DNA from: Denitrificimonas halotolerans
GTDB lineage: Bacteria > Pseudomonadota > Gammaproteobacteria > Pseudomonadales > Pseudomonadaceae
Assembly (NCBI RefSeq): GCF_034259425.1
Contig: NZ_JAXIVU010000003.1
Location: 1-64,000, forward strand
Direction of reading: 5' to 3'
Length of the DNA: 64,000 nt
Shown: positions 1 to 8,291 of the stretch, piece by piece
How the letters are laid out: every line of letters starts with the position of its first letter
How positions within the stretch are numbered: position 1 is the first letter of the stretch
Notes under the pieces: model-generated
Databases searched by the model: none
Seen by the model: only the letters and a program-made list of their open reading frames with translations
Told to the model about the DNA's origin: nothing
Translations under genes and position numbers: made by a program

Positions 1-109
1 ATGGACGTGCAGTGGGTGTGGTGTCACCCACGATCGCGATATCAACGCGGCACGTAACATTCTCGCGGCCGGGCATGGTCGTCTAGCAGTAGGAATCCCC
101 GTCCTTTAG
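1..109 (+). pseudogene. tnpB: TnpB C-terminal end (element cut by the window edge)
   Basis: This is the last 35 codons of an RNA-guided nuclease of the IS200/IS605 TnpB type, open from the window edge to a TAG at 107-109. It carries the final CxxC half of the zinc finger (CSGC) and the DRDINAARNI block with the third RuvC aspartate. Over 126 bases it differs at about four positions from the end of the copy near 43.7 kb, so the two were recently related. Whether the rest of the gene is intact lies outside the window. Confidence 0.85.
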
Positions 110-126
110 GTCGGGGAGGATGTCAA
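1..126 (+). mobile_element. Right end of an IS200/IS605-family TnpB element
   Basis: Behind the tnpB stop lies a short hairpin region (CCGTCC...GGTCGGGG) and the terminal GGAGGATGTCAA. The same terminus closes the copies at 43750 and, on the other strand, at 52497. The element therefore ends at 126. In TnpB systems the bases directly after the right end are the guide of the omega RNA, here beginning TCAAACCTAACG. The end lies 20 bases from the gloA stop codon. Confidence 0.8.
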
Positions 127-145
127 TCAAACCTAACGTGAATCA

Positions 146-538
146 TTAGTCTGCACGACTGGGTGATAGCAGCTCAATCTTGTAACCATCTGGATCTTCT
201 ACAAATGCCAAAATACTTGAGCCGTGTTTCATGGGACCTGGCTCACGGGTGATTTTTCCACCACGCGCACGAATTTCTTCACAAGCTTTATAAACATCTT
301 CAACTTCCAAAGCGATATGACCATAACCATCACCAAGATCATACTGATCCACGCCCCAATTATGAGTTAATTCAATCACACTATTTGTGGCCTCATCACC
401 ATAGCCAACAAACGCTAGAGTAAACTCACCCTCTGGGTAATCACGACGACGCAATAATTTCATACCCAATACTTCTGTATAAAAAGCGATGGAAGCCTCA
501 AGGTCACCAACACGCAACATTGTATGTAAAAGCCTCAT
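146..538 (-). CDS. gloA: Lactoylglutathione lyase (glyoxalase I)
   Basis: Isomerises the hemithioacetal of methylglyoxal and glutathione to S-lactoylglutathione in the cytosol, the first step of methylglyoxal detoxification. The 130-residue protein has the length of the short, Ni-type bacterial enzyme. The four metal ligands fall where they do in E. coli GloA: H5, E56, H74 and E122 (in the blocks MRLLH, NSVIEL, GYGHI and DGYKIEL). A GAG-type ribosome site lies before the ATG. In Pseudomonas a gloA gene is next to argG; here the two are separated by an IS element and prpD. A TnpB right end abuts its 3' side. Confidence 0.95.
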   Translation of the reverse strand: MRLLHTMLRVGDLEASIAFYTEVLGMKLLRRRDYPEGEFTLAFVGYGDEATNSVIELTHNWGVDQYDLGDGYGHIALEVEDVYKACEEIRARGGKITREPGPMKHGSSILAFVEDPDGYKIELLSPSRAD

Positions 539-714
539 TGTTTACTCTCCTTAACGCTATAACAACATAAATAAAGCACTGCCACGCAGGCCGGCTGAGT
601 CTACCCATATGACGTATTATTTCACAGTCTCCTACCCAGACACTATGGCAAACATTCTTATCTTACCAGTGACTAGGTAATCCCCCCATTTATAACAGGG
701 TTCAAAAGTAGATA

Positions 715-1530
715 TCAGGCCACTATGGCCAACTTTTGTTTAGGGGTAATGCCGCCAAGCCCCATATTAGGGCGTTCGTTATTGTAGTGCCAGAGCCATT
801 GAGTCGCATAATCTTGAACAGCTGCAATGCTCTCAAATAAATACTGGGCGAGCCAGTCATAACGCACAGTACGATTGTAGCGTTCGATATAAGCATTCTG
901 TTGCGGATTACCAGGCTGAATAAAATCAAGTTTAGTTGCCCAGGCACCTAGCTTTCCGCTGATATATTCGGGTCCATTATCACAGCGAATTGAGCTAGGC
1001 TTACCGCGCCATTCAATAACCCGATCCAGTGTTAGAATCACGCGCTCTACCGGTAGTGAAAGATCAACTTCAATGCCCAAGCCTTCGCGATTAAAGTCAT
1101 CGATGATATTCAAAAGCCGGTAATTGCGACCATCACTCAGCTGATCATACATAAAGTCCATTGACCAGCAGGCATTTATAGCTTCAGGAACGGCCAGAGG
1201 CTGCGGTTTATCACGCACTAAGCGTTTCCTAGGCTTGATACGTAGGTTCGGCTCAAGCTCTCGATAGATGCGGTAAATGCGCTTATGGTTCCAGCAAAAG
1301 CCTTTCACGTTACGCAAATATAGAAAGCACAATCCAAAGCCCCAGTTTCTATGGTTATGAGTCAGACGAATCAGCCAGTCAGCAATTTCAGCGTTTTCAT
1401 GGCTGAGTTTGGCTTGAGAGCGATAGCAGGTTTCACTGATGCTAAAAATCAGGCACGCCAATCTAATGCTGATTGCTTTTTCATTAACGGCTCGTTGTGC
1501 CATCTCACGACGCCGAGACGGCTTCACCAC
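715..1530 (-). CDS. IS3-family transposase OrfB (DDE integrase domain)
   Basis: A 271-residue catalytic half of an IS3-type transposase. An N-terminal HTH_21-like region is followed by the rve integrase core, with the DDE residues in MDFMYD, RCDNGPEY and NAYIERYNR and the typical end YNNERPNMGLGG. It is probably made as an OrfAB fusion by -1 slippage: the orfA frame reaches an A AAA AAG run at about 1531-1537 just before its stop, and the orfB frame is open through that overlap. The ATG at 1530 would give OrfB alone. Confidence 0.92.
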   Translation of the reverse strand: MVKPSRRREMAQRAVNEKAISIRLACLIFSISETCYRSQAKLSHENAEIADWLIRLTHNHRNWGFGLCFLYLRNVKGFCWNHKRIYRIYRELEPNLRIKPRKRLVRDKPQPLAVPEAINACWSMDFMYDQLSDGRNYRLLNIIDDFNREGLGIEVDLSLPVERVILTLDRVIEWRGKPSSIRCDNGPEYISGKLGAWATKLDFIQPGNPQQNAYIERYNRTVRYDWLAQYLFESIAAVQDYATQWLWHYNNERPNMGLGGITPKQKLAIVA

Positions 1531-1829
1531 TTTTTTTCGATGGCCTCTTTAAGAATCTCGGCTTTCAAACGCTCCTCAACGCTCATTGTTTTAAGACGAC
1601 GGTTTTCTTCTTCAAGCTCCTTTAAGCGGGCCATCATTGACGCATCCATGCCGCCAAACTTGGTGCGCCATTTATAAAAGGTTGCACTGCTCATGCCGTG
1701 CTCACGGCACAGCTCAGGAACTGGCACACCATTTTCGGCTTGCTTCAAGACTGAGAGGATTTGGCTGTCGGTAAATCGTGATTTTAGATCGCTGCGCGTT
1801 ACTGCGTTGCATGCAGAATCTCCTTGCAT
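1524..1829 (-). CDS. IS3-family transposase OrfA (helix-turn-helix)
   Basis: A 101-residue DNA-binding subunit of the IS3 transposase. The N-terminal half matches the HTH_Tnp_1 pattern (FTDSQILSVLKQAENG, then CREHGMSSATFYKWR and KFGGMD). It is followed by a leucine-zipper-like coiled coil (LKELEEENRRLK, then AEILKEAIEKKW). Its 3' end overlaps orfB in the -1 frame at the A7 run. The first residues before SRFTDSQ are unlike typical family starts, so the true start may be an internal codon. Confidence 0.9.
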   Translation of the reverse strand: MQGDSACNAVTRSDLKSRFTDSQILSVLKQAENGVPVPELCREHGMSSATFYKWRTKFGGMDASMMARLKELEEENRRLKTMSVEERLKAEILKEAIEKKW

Positions 1830-2094
1830 ATAGCTTATGGAAAATTCTACTTATGAGCACTGCTATTTTTCGGGGGGATTACCACTATTTCTTGTTATCA
1901 ATGCTGACGCGCCGCGAGCGAGGCCTGATTTCTTAGGCAGCAGCCGTTGACATACCGGACTTATGCCGGACTTACGTAAACCTCCGCAGACAGAGACGAG
2001 TAGCATTCCCCAACTTCACTATACTTTGCTGCTTGATGTTGAGTGCCGCGCTGACGCCCTCATGCTGCGGGTACGAAGATTTACGCGGAGCTTA

Positions 2095-2319
2095 CTAAGC
2101 CTGAAAACTTTTATTAGGATCTTTGACAGGTACCTGTTCGAGTAGCTGAATGATGGCTGCATTACCACCCAACTCAGCCAGTTCCAAAAGATAACTTTTC
2201 TCAACATCAAGCATGGAACGATCAACTAAATACTGCTTTACCACGGTTTCTTCGCCATTGATGATGGCACTTTTCAAAGCAATGAAATGTCCCATGCGAT
2301 GCTTGTTTCTTGTAGACAT
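2095..2319 (-). CDS. Small ankyrin-like helical protein, function unknown
   Basis: A 74-residue protein, taken from the ATG at 2319 because an AGAGGG ribosome site lies just before it; an upstream ATG at 2370 lacks one. The sequence reads as two or three helix pairs in an ankyrin-like rhythm (ALKSAIINGEETVVKQYL, then LLELAELGGNAAIIQLLEQV). It has no signal peptide, membrane segment or catalytic motif. It lies 68 bases downstream of prpD on the same strand and may be co-transcribed. I cannot assign a function. Confidence 0.55.
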   Translation of the reverse strand: MSTRNKHRMGHFIALKSAIINGEETVVKQYLVDRSMLDVEKSYLLELAELGGNAAIIQLLEQVPVKDPNKSFQA

Positions 2320-2387
2320 ATCACGCCCTCTTAAGCAATAGGATACGACCTTCCACTTAACATGCAGCATTAGTGGCCCGTCAAAAT

Positions 2388-3875
2388 TTAACCAATTAAA
2401 AATAAATCCATAAAATGATTAACCGCTGTAGCTTCAAGCTGAGCTTGATCTTTACATAAACTGAAGATGGTTTCGGATTGCTGGCTCGGAAAACGTGTGG
2501 CTAAATTCGCTTTAAACTTCTCCTCCAGCAGAGGGATCCCTTCTTTACGACGGCGGCGATGGCCCACAGGATATTCCACAACCACTTCCTCTGTACCACT
2601 ACCATCTTTAAAAAACACCTGGATTGCGTTAGCAATTGAGCGCTTATTTCCCTCCAAATATTCGGCACTGAAGCTTTTATCTTCAATAATCTCCATCTTT
2701 TCACGCAACTCATCGATCAACGGATTCGCCGCATGAAAATCATCCTCATAATGCTCCGCTATTAAATCTCCAAAAATTAATGGTACAGCAACCATATACT
2801 GCAGACAGTGATCACGATCTGCTGCATTAGCTAAAGGACCTGTTTTAGAAATGATACGAATAGCTGACTCATGAGTACGGATGACGATTTTCTCAATCTC
2901 TGCCCACCGCCCCTTAACCATTGGGTGCAAAGTAACAGCGGCTTCAGCCGCAGTTTGAGCATGAAATTCAGCCGGAAAAGAAACCTTAAATAAGATATTC
3001 TCCATCACATAAGAACCGTAGTCTTGCGAGAAAACAAACTGGCGTTCAGACAGCGGCTTAAGCATATGATCTTTATTAGTCGTTGCAAAAGAAACGTCAT
3101 AAAAGCCCCACTGCGGAGCTGTTAAAACACTCGGCACCCCCATTTCACCGCGCATTGACATGTCGGCCAAACGTACTGCTCGTGACGTCGCATCACCTGC
3201 AGCCCATGACTTGCGTGAGCCTGCATTGGGTGCATGGCGGTAAGTGCGCAAAGCTGAACCATCGACCCATGCCTGGGAAATTGCAGCCATAATTTGCTCT
3301 CTATTGCCTCCCATCATTTTAGTTACAACCGCAGTTGAGGCAATTCGTACCAATAAAACATGACACAAGCCAACACGATTAAAGGCATTTTCTAATGCAA
3401 TCACTCCTTGAATTTCATGAGCCATAATCATAGCTTCAAGGACTTCGCGCACGAGCAAAGGTGGCTCACCTCGAGCCAACCGAACCTGAGACAAATGATC
3501 CGCTACAGCTAAAATACCACCTAAATTATCTGATGGATGCCCCCACTCAGCAGCTAACCAGGTGTCATTGTAATCTAACCAACGAATAATACAGCCAATG
3601 TCCCAAGCTGCTTTAACCGGATCAAGTACATGTGATGTGCCAGGTACACGAGCACCATTCGGAACCAAAGTGCCAGAGACAATAGGGCCAAGATGTTTAG
3701 TGCACTCTGGAAAGCGCAACGCTAGCAAACCACACCCTAGTGTATCCATTAAACAGTTACGAGCAGTATCTAGTGCTTCGACACTGATGACCTTATAAGT
3801 TAATACATAATCTGCGATATCTTGAATGACCTGATCATAATCAGGTCTTATATTTATGTCTGCATTACTGGTCAT
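2388..3875 (-). CDS. prpD: 2-methylcitrate dehydratase (MmgE/PrpD family)
   Basis: A 495-residue MmgE/PrpD-family protein. Length and the blocks WLDYNDTWLAAEWGHPSDN, MAHEIQGVIALENAFNRVG and RTYRHAPNAGSRKSWAAGDA match PrpD, which dehydrates 2-methylcitrate in propionate breakdown. An AAGGA ribosome site precedes the ATG. The usual partners prpB, prpC, acnD and prpF are not beside it: the neighbours are argG upstream and a small helical protein downstream. It may be a displaced piece of the methylcitrate cycle, or a family member that also hydrates citrate or aconitate. The family call is firm; the exact substrate is less so. Confidence 0.85.
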   Translation of the reverse strand: MTSNADINIRPDYDQVIQDIADYVLTYKVISVEALDTARNCLMDTLGCGLLALRFPECTKHLGPIVSGTLVPNGARVPGTSHVLDPVKAAWDIGCIIRWLDYNDTWLAAEWGHPSDNLGGILAVADHLSQVRLARGEPPLLVREVLEAMIMAHEIQGVIALENAFNRVGLCHVLLVRIASTAVVTKMMGGNREQIMAAISQAWVDGSALRTYRHAPNAGSRKSWAAGDATSRAVRLADMSMRGEMGVPSVLTAPQWGFYDVSFATTNKDHMLKPLSERQFVFSQDYGSYVMENILFKVSFPAEFHAQTAAEAAVTLHPMVKGRWAEIEKIVIRTHESAIRIISKTGPLANAADRDHCLQYMVAVPLIFGDLIAEHYEDDFHAANPLIDELREKMEIIEDKSFSAEYLEGNKRSIANAIQVFFKDGSGTEEVVVEYPVGHRRRRKEGIPLLEEKFKANLATRFPSQQSETIFSLCKDQAQLEATAVNHFMDLFLIG

Positions 3876-3997
3876 TTTATTATCCTTATTTGTCTGACTG
3901 ATTGTTTAAGCAAACTCCTATCTGTTTTATCTCCGTTTAATGATGCTTTTGCACACCATAGCTCAACTGAAACACCCAAAAGCACTCTATTTGAAAT

Positions 3998-4026
3998 AAA
4001 AAAGCCACCGCAAGGGTGGCTTTTTT
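3998..4026 (-). terminator. Intrinsic terminator behind argG
   Basis: A GCCACC/GGTGGC stem with a five-base loop is flanked by A-rich and T-rich runs on the two sides, so it can act in either direction. It lies about 30 bases past the argG stop and separates argG from prpD, both on the minus strand. Confidence 0.9.
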
Positions 4027-4056
4027 AGAGTTCAAGCAACAATTGCTACTGCTAGC

Positions 4057-5274
4057 TTACAGCAAGCGACGACCTTTAGAAGCCGCAATACGTAAGCGCA
4101 ATGCATTGAGCTTAATAAAACCTGCTGCATCAGCTTGATCATAAGCTCCAGCATCATCTTCAAAGGTTGCAACGGCAGCATCAAAAAGTGAATCGTCTGA
4201 CTTGCGACCAATGACAATAATATTACCTTTGTACAGTTTTAAACGTACAACACCATTAACATTTTCTTGCGATGCATCAATCATCTGCTGCAACATGGCG
4301 CGCTCAGGGCTCCACCAGTAACCGTTATAGATCAGCTCTGCATACTTAGGCATCAAGCTATCTTTTAAGTGTGCAACCTCTCGATCAAGGGTAATAGACT
4401 CAATCGCACGATGCGCTTTAAGCATGATGGTACCACCTGGGGTTTCATAGCAACCACGCGCTTTCATACCCACATAACGGTTTTCGACGATATCAATACG
4501 ACCGATACCGTGCTCACCACCAATGCGATTCAACTCTGCCAATACTGTTGCCGGTGTCATTTCAACACCATCAATGGCAACAATGTCGCCCTTACGATAT
4601 GTCAGCTCAATGTATTGTGGCGTTTCAGGTGCTTTTTCTGGAGAGTTAGTCCAGCGCCACATATCTTCTTCACTTTCTGCCCAAGTATCTTCTAAAACCC
4701 CGCCTTCATAGGAAATATGCAGTAAGTTAGCATCCATTGAGTATGGTGATTTTTTATTACCATGACGCTCAATTTCAATACCATGCTTAGCTGCGTAATC
4801 CATCAATTTTTCACGGGATAGTAAATCCCACTCACGCCAAGGAGCAATGACCTTAACACCAGGCTTAAGCGCATAAGCACCTAGCTCAAAACGTACTTGG
4901 TCATTACCTTTACCCGTTGCACCATGTGCAATTGCATCAGCACCGGTCTCATTAGCAATTTCAATTAAACGCTTAGCAATCAAGGGGCGTGCAATAGAAG
5001 TACCAAGCAAGTACTCACCTTCATAGATGGTGTTAGCACGGAACATTGGGAAGACAAAGTCACGAACAAACTCTTCGCGCAGATCGTCAATGTAGATTTC
5101 TTTAACACCTAGGGCTTCTGCTTTAGCACGTGCTGGCTCGACTTCTTCACCTTGACCTAAATCAGCGGTAAAAGTAACAACTTCACAGTTGTACGTATCT
5201 TGCAGCCACTTAAGAATGACCGAAGTGTCCAAGCCACCGGAATAGGCGAGAACCACCTTCTTGACGTCTGTCAT
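4057..5274 (-). CDS. argG: Argininosuccinate synthase
   Basis: Joins citrulline and aspartate with ATP to argininosuccinate, the penultimate step of arginine synthesis, in the cytosol. The 405-residue length is normal. The PP-loop nucleotide site AYSGGLDTS is at residues 10-18, and the citrulline/aspartate-binding blocks ATGKGNDQVRFE and NKKSPYSMDANL are present. It stands alone with its own terminator. The same window carries the catabolic arcABC operon, so arginine synthesis and deiminase breakdown are both encoded nearby. Confidence 0.98.
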   Translation of the reverse strand: MTDVKKVVLAYSGGLDTSVILKWLQDTYNCEVVTFTADLGQGEEVEPARAKAEALGVKEIYIDDLREEFVRDFVFPMFRANTIYEGEYLLGTSIARPLIAKRLIEIANETGADAIAHGATGKGNDQVRFELGAYALKPGVKVIAPWREWDLLSREKLMDYAAKHGIEIERHGNKKSPYSMDANLLHISYEGGVLEDTWAESEEDMWRWTNSPEKAPETPQYIELTYRKGDIVAIDGVEMTPATVLAELNRIGGEHGIGRIDIVENRYVGMKARGCYETPGGTIMLKAHRAIESITLDREVAHLKDSLMPKYAELIYNGYWWSPERAMLQQMIDASQENVNGVVRLKLYKGNIIVIGRKSDDSLFDAAVATFEDDAGAYDQADAAGFIKLNALRLRIAASKGRRLL

Positions 5275-5469
5275 GCCTTCAACTCCACGAAAATATGCAA
5301 TAAAAAATCTATTCTACTGCTGACAGCCAATAATTTATAGTGCCATCCAAGCGAAGAATAAAATAACGTACCAACAAATGGCGCAGCTAGATTTAAATAC
5401 GCTATATCAAAAAGAGCGTACAAAATTACAGCTACGCAATATAAGGCTGTGCAGCCCTCATTTTACAAT

Positions 5470-5811
5470 TCAAGCCTTTTTCATAAACTCTGATTTAAGC
5501 ATAATTTTTTGTCCATCAATACGACAATCTAAATCATGGTCACCGTCAACAATACGAATATTAGTTACGCGGGTACCCATTTTAATCACAGTTGAGCTAC
5601 CTTTAACTTTTAAATCTTTAATCAAAATAACCGTATCTCCATCAGCCAAAGGCGTACCATGGGCATCTCGGACCACTTTTTCATGACTTTCTTCGACTTC
5701 CTGCTCTGCATCCATAGGCCACTCATGACCACAGGTTGCACACACATAGTTCTGAAGGTCAGGATAAGTGATTTCTTCTTTACAAGCAGGGCAAGGTGGA
5801 AACTCTGACAT
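5470..5811 (-). CDS. yjdM: PhnA/YjdM-family zinc ribbon protein
   Basis: A 113-residue protein, starting at the ATG at 5811 as in its homologues; the open frame extends 21 codons further without support. An N-terminal zinc ribbon with C7, C10, C24 and C27 (CPAC and CATCGHEW) is followed by the PhnA SH3-like domain (DGDTVILIKDLKVKG, then IKMGTRVTNIRIV). The family was first named for alkylphosphonate use, but its real role is unsettled and this gene is not near phosphonate genes. Single gene between argG and relA. Confidence 0.88.
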   Translation of the reverse strand: MSEFPPCPACKEEITYPDLQNYVCATCGHEWPMDAEQEVEESHEKVVRDAHGTPLADGDTVILIKDLKVKGSSTVIKMGTRVTNIRIVDGDHDLDCRIDGQKIMLKSEFMKKA

Positions 5812-5998
5812 ACAATTACATCCTTCTAACACGTATTGATAATCCAGCATGGTTTTAATTGGCCCAATCAGCATTTAAAACTGGCATGCCCGTTCGAAAC
5901 TGCAAGAATAACCAACTCCACCGATTAAGGCTATTAAGCTTCATCAAACCCTGATCGCTGATCATCGCCCTTTGAGTTGCTCCATTCATTGCGGGACA

Positions 5999-8239
5999 CT
6001 AATGCCGCTGGCGACGCACCTCAATAATATTTGGCAACTGTGAAATACGTCCCAATAAGCGCCCTAACTCATCTAAACCAGGCACCTCTACAGTAATATT
6101 CATCGTAGCCGTGTTATCTTCTTTACTGACGCTAGTTTGCAGTGCGACGATATTCATCTTTTCATTCAACAAGACTTGTGACACATCACTGAGCAAGCCC
6201 GAGCGATCGTAAGCGCGTATCAGCACATCCACAGGGTAGGTCTTCACAGGCTCAGTCCCCCAGCCCACTTGAATCATACGCTCTGGCTCACGGCGACTGA
6301 GCTGTAAAGCCGTTGAGCAATCTTGTCTGTGAATCGTCACACCGCGCCCCACTGTGATATAACCTACAATGGGCTCGCCCGGCACAGGCTGACAACAACC
6401 GGCCATCTGTGTCAGCAAATTCCCTACGCCATGGATCCGCACCTCATCTCGGCCTGGTGCATGTTCACTGGGTTTACGTGGAATCAGATCCAACTGCTGC
6501 TCGCGTCGCTCATGCGGCTCTATTAGATACTGTGCAGCACCTAAAGCGTGCGCCAAGCGCACATCTCCCGCACCAAGACCAGCAAATAAATCTTCACTGG
6601 TTTTAACGTTCAAGCGCTCAGCTAAACGTTCATAATTAATGGGGCCGATAGCCAGTCGTGCTAACTCACGCTCGAACATCTGCTTACCTGCCGCAACATT
6701 CTTATCACGTGCTTGCAGCTTAAACCACTGCGCTACTTTTGCTCGTGCGCGTGCGGTGGTCAGATACCCTAAATGCGGGTTCAACCAATCCCGGCTAGGG
6801 GTACCATTTTTACTGGTAATTACCTCAACTTGCTCACCGGTTTTCAAGCTGTAATTGAGCGGTACAATGCGTCCATTTACTTTAGCGCCACGACACTTAT
6901 GACCAATTTCTGTGTGTACACGATAAGCAAAATCCAAAGGCGTTGCACCTTGCTGCAAATCAATAGCATGACCATCAGGCGTGAAGACATAAACACGATC
7001 TGGAACAATATCAATCCGCAGTTGATCCGCTAAACCTCCAATGTCCCCCAACTCTTCATGCCACTCAAGCACTTGACGCAACCAAGAAATTTTTTCTTCA
7101 TACTGATCTGACTGGCTATTAATATCGGTGCCTTTATAACGCCAGTGCGCACATACCCCTAACTCGGCTTCTTCATGCATTTCATGAGTACGAATCTGTA
7201 CTTCTAGCACCTTTCCCTCAGGCCCAATCACTGCTGTGTGCAACGAGCGGTAACCATTTTCTTTAGGGTTAGCAATATAGTCATCAAACTCTTGAGCAAT
7301 ATGACGCCAGCGTGTATGTACAATCCCAAGTGCGGTATAGCAGTCCCGTACTTGCGGCACTAAAATACGCACAGCTCGAACATCGTAAATCTCACTAAAC
7401 TGCAAACCTTTCTTCTTCATTTTGCGCCAAATCGAATAAATATGTTTTACTCGACCACTGACATCGGCATCCACATTGGCTCTGCTCAATTCGTCACGCA
7501 GTTGTTGCTCAACATTACGAATAAAGCGCTCACGATCAATCCGACGCTCATGCAGCAAGCCAGCAATTTCCATATATTGCTCTGGCTCAAGGTAGCGGAA
7601 AGATAAATCTTCCAACTCCCACTTGATGTGCCCAATTCCTAACCGATGGGCAAGCGGTGCATAAATATCAAAAACCTCACGAGCAACACGTAAACGCTTC
7701 TGCTCTGGTGCATTTTTTACTTCACGAATGGCACAAGTACGCTCAGCTAATTTAATCAGTGCAACACGCACATCATCTACCATAGCCACGAGCATGCGAC
7801 GCAAGTTTTCCACCTGACCTTGCGCATTCAAAACAACATTAGTATTCGGATTAAGGCTAGCGCTAATGGCAGCCATCCGTAGAACCCCATCAACCAGCTT
7901 ACTTACAGTTGGGCCAAAGAGGCGCTCAACCTCTACGAGCTGTGCTTTTTCTTCTCGCACAGTGCGGTATAGAATCGCGGCAACTAAAGTATCCTGATCA
8001 AGCTTTAAATCCACCAATATTTGTGCAATTTCTAAACCAGTGCGCAGACTCGATGCACCCTCCGCCCATACCCGCTGAGCAACATTCGCTTTATGTTCTG
8101 CTGCTTGGGCAAACTCCGTGGCCTTTAATAGGCCCTCCGCATCAAGCGTAGGATCTATCGTAAGAATTTCACCGACCCATTTCGGCAAATCAATGCTGCC
8201 ATCTTCACGAACGGGATGTTCTGTTCTGACCTGTACCAT
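5999..8239 (-). CDS. relA: GTP pyrophosphokinase RelA
   Basis: Makes (p)ppGpp from GTP/GDP and ATP when uncharged tRNA sits on the ribosome, starting the stringent response. 746 residues from the ATG at 8239, the start used in Pseudomonas (MVQVR...). The order is a degenerate hydrolase domain (the HD motif is lost, the region reads YRTVREEKAQ), synthetase (EFDDYI with the ExDD-type charge of RelA, and KENGYRSLHTAV), TGS (VYVFTPDGHAIDL), zinc-finger region (CCQPVPGEPIVGY) and a C-terminal ACT/RRM domain. The gene order relA-rlmD-cysM is that of Pseudomonas. Confidence 0.97.
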   Translation of the reverse strand: MVQVRTEHPVREDGSIDLPKWVGEILTIDPTLDAEGLLKATEFAQAAEHKANVAQRVWAEGASSLRTGLEIAQILVDLKLDQDTLVAAILYRTVREEKAQLVEVERLFGPTVSKLVDGVLRMAAISASLNPNTNVVLNAQGQVENLRRMLVAMVDDVRVALIKLAERTCAIREVKNAPEQKRLRVAREVFDIYAPLAHRLGIGHIKWELEDLSFRYLEPEQYMEIAGLLHERRIDRERFIRNVEQQLRDELSRANVDADVSGRVKHIYSIWRKMKKKGLQFSEIYDVRAVRILVPQVRDCYTALGIVHTRWRHIAQEFDDYIANPKENGYRSLHTAVIGPEGKVLEVQIRTHEMHEEAELGVCAHWRYKGTDINSQSDQYEEKISWLRQVLEWHEELGDIGGLADQLRIDIVPDRVYVFTPDGHAIDLQQGATPLDFAYRVHTEIGHKCRGAKVNGRIVPLNYSLKTGEQVEVITSKNGTPSRDWLNPHLGYLTTARARAKVAQWFKLQARDKNVAAGKQMFERELARLAIGPINYERLAERLNVKTSEDLFAGLGAGDVRLAHALGAAQYLIEPHERREQQLDLIPRKPSEHAPGRDEVRIHGVGNLLTQMAGCCQPVPGEPIVGYITVGRGVTIHRQDCSTALQLSRREPERMIQVGWGTEPVKTYPVDVLIRAYDRSGLLSDVSQVLLNEKMNIVALQTSVSKEDNTATMNITVEVPGLDELGRLLGRISQLPNIIEVRRQRH

Positions 8240-8291
8240 GACCAATCCTTCGAGCCTAAGACTCTCACAACCTGCGAGCTCAATAGGCCGC

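Larger units (their letters stand above)
676..1883 (-). mobile_element. IS3-family insertion sequence, apparently complete
   Basis: A 1208-bp element bounded by the 12-bp perfect inverted repeats GGTAATCCCCCC (676-687) and GGGGGGATTACC (1872-1883). The flanks carry a 4-bp direct repeat ACTA (672-675 and 1884-1887), which looks like the target duplication. Inside are orfA and orfB on the minus strand, overlapping at an A7 slippery run, the usual -1 frameshift arrangement of IS3 elements. Intact ends, target duplication and open frames point to a recent insertion into non-coding DNA. Confidence 0.9.

Noticed and set aside
723..947. Second minus-strand frame inside the IS3 orfB
   Set aside because: A shadow of the transposase in another frame; the DDE motifs lie in the other frame.
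5812..5998. Extra N-terminal residues for the PhnA-type protein
   Set aside because: The upstream codons have no similarity to the family and no ribosome site; the ATG at 5811 gives the family start.
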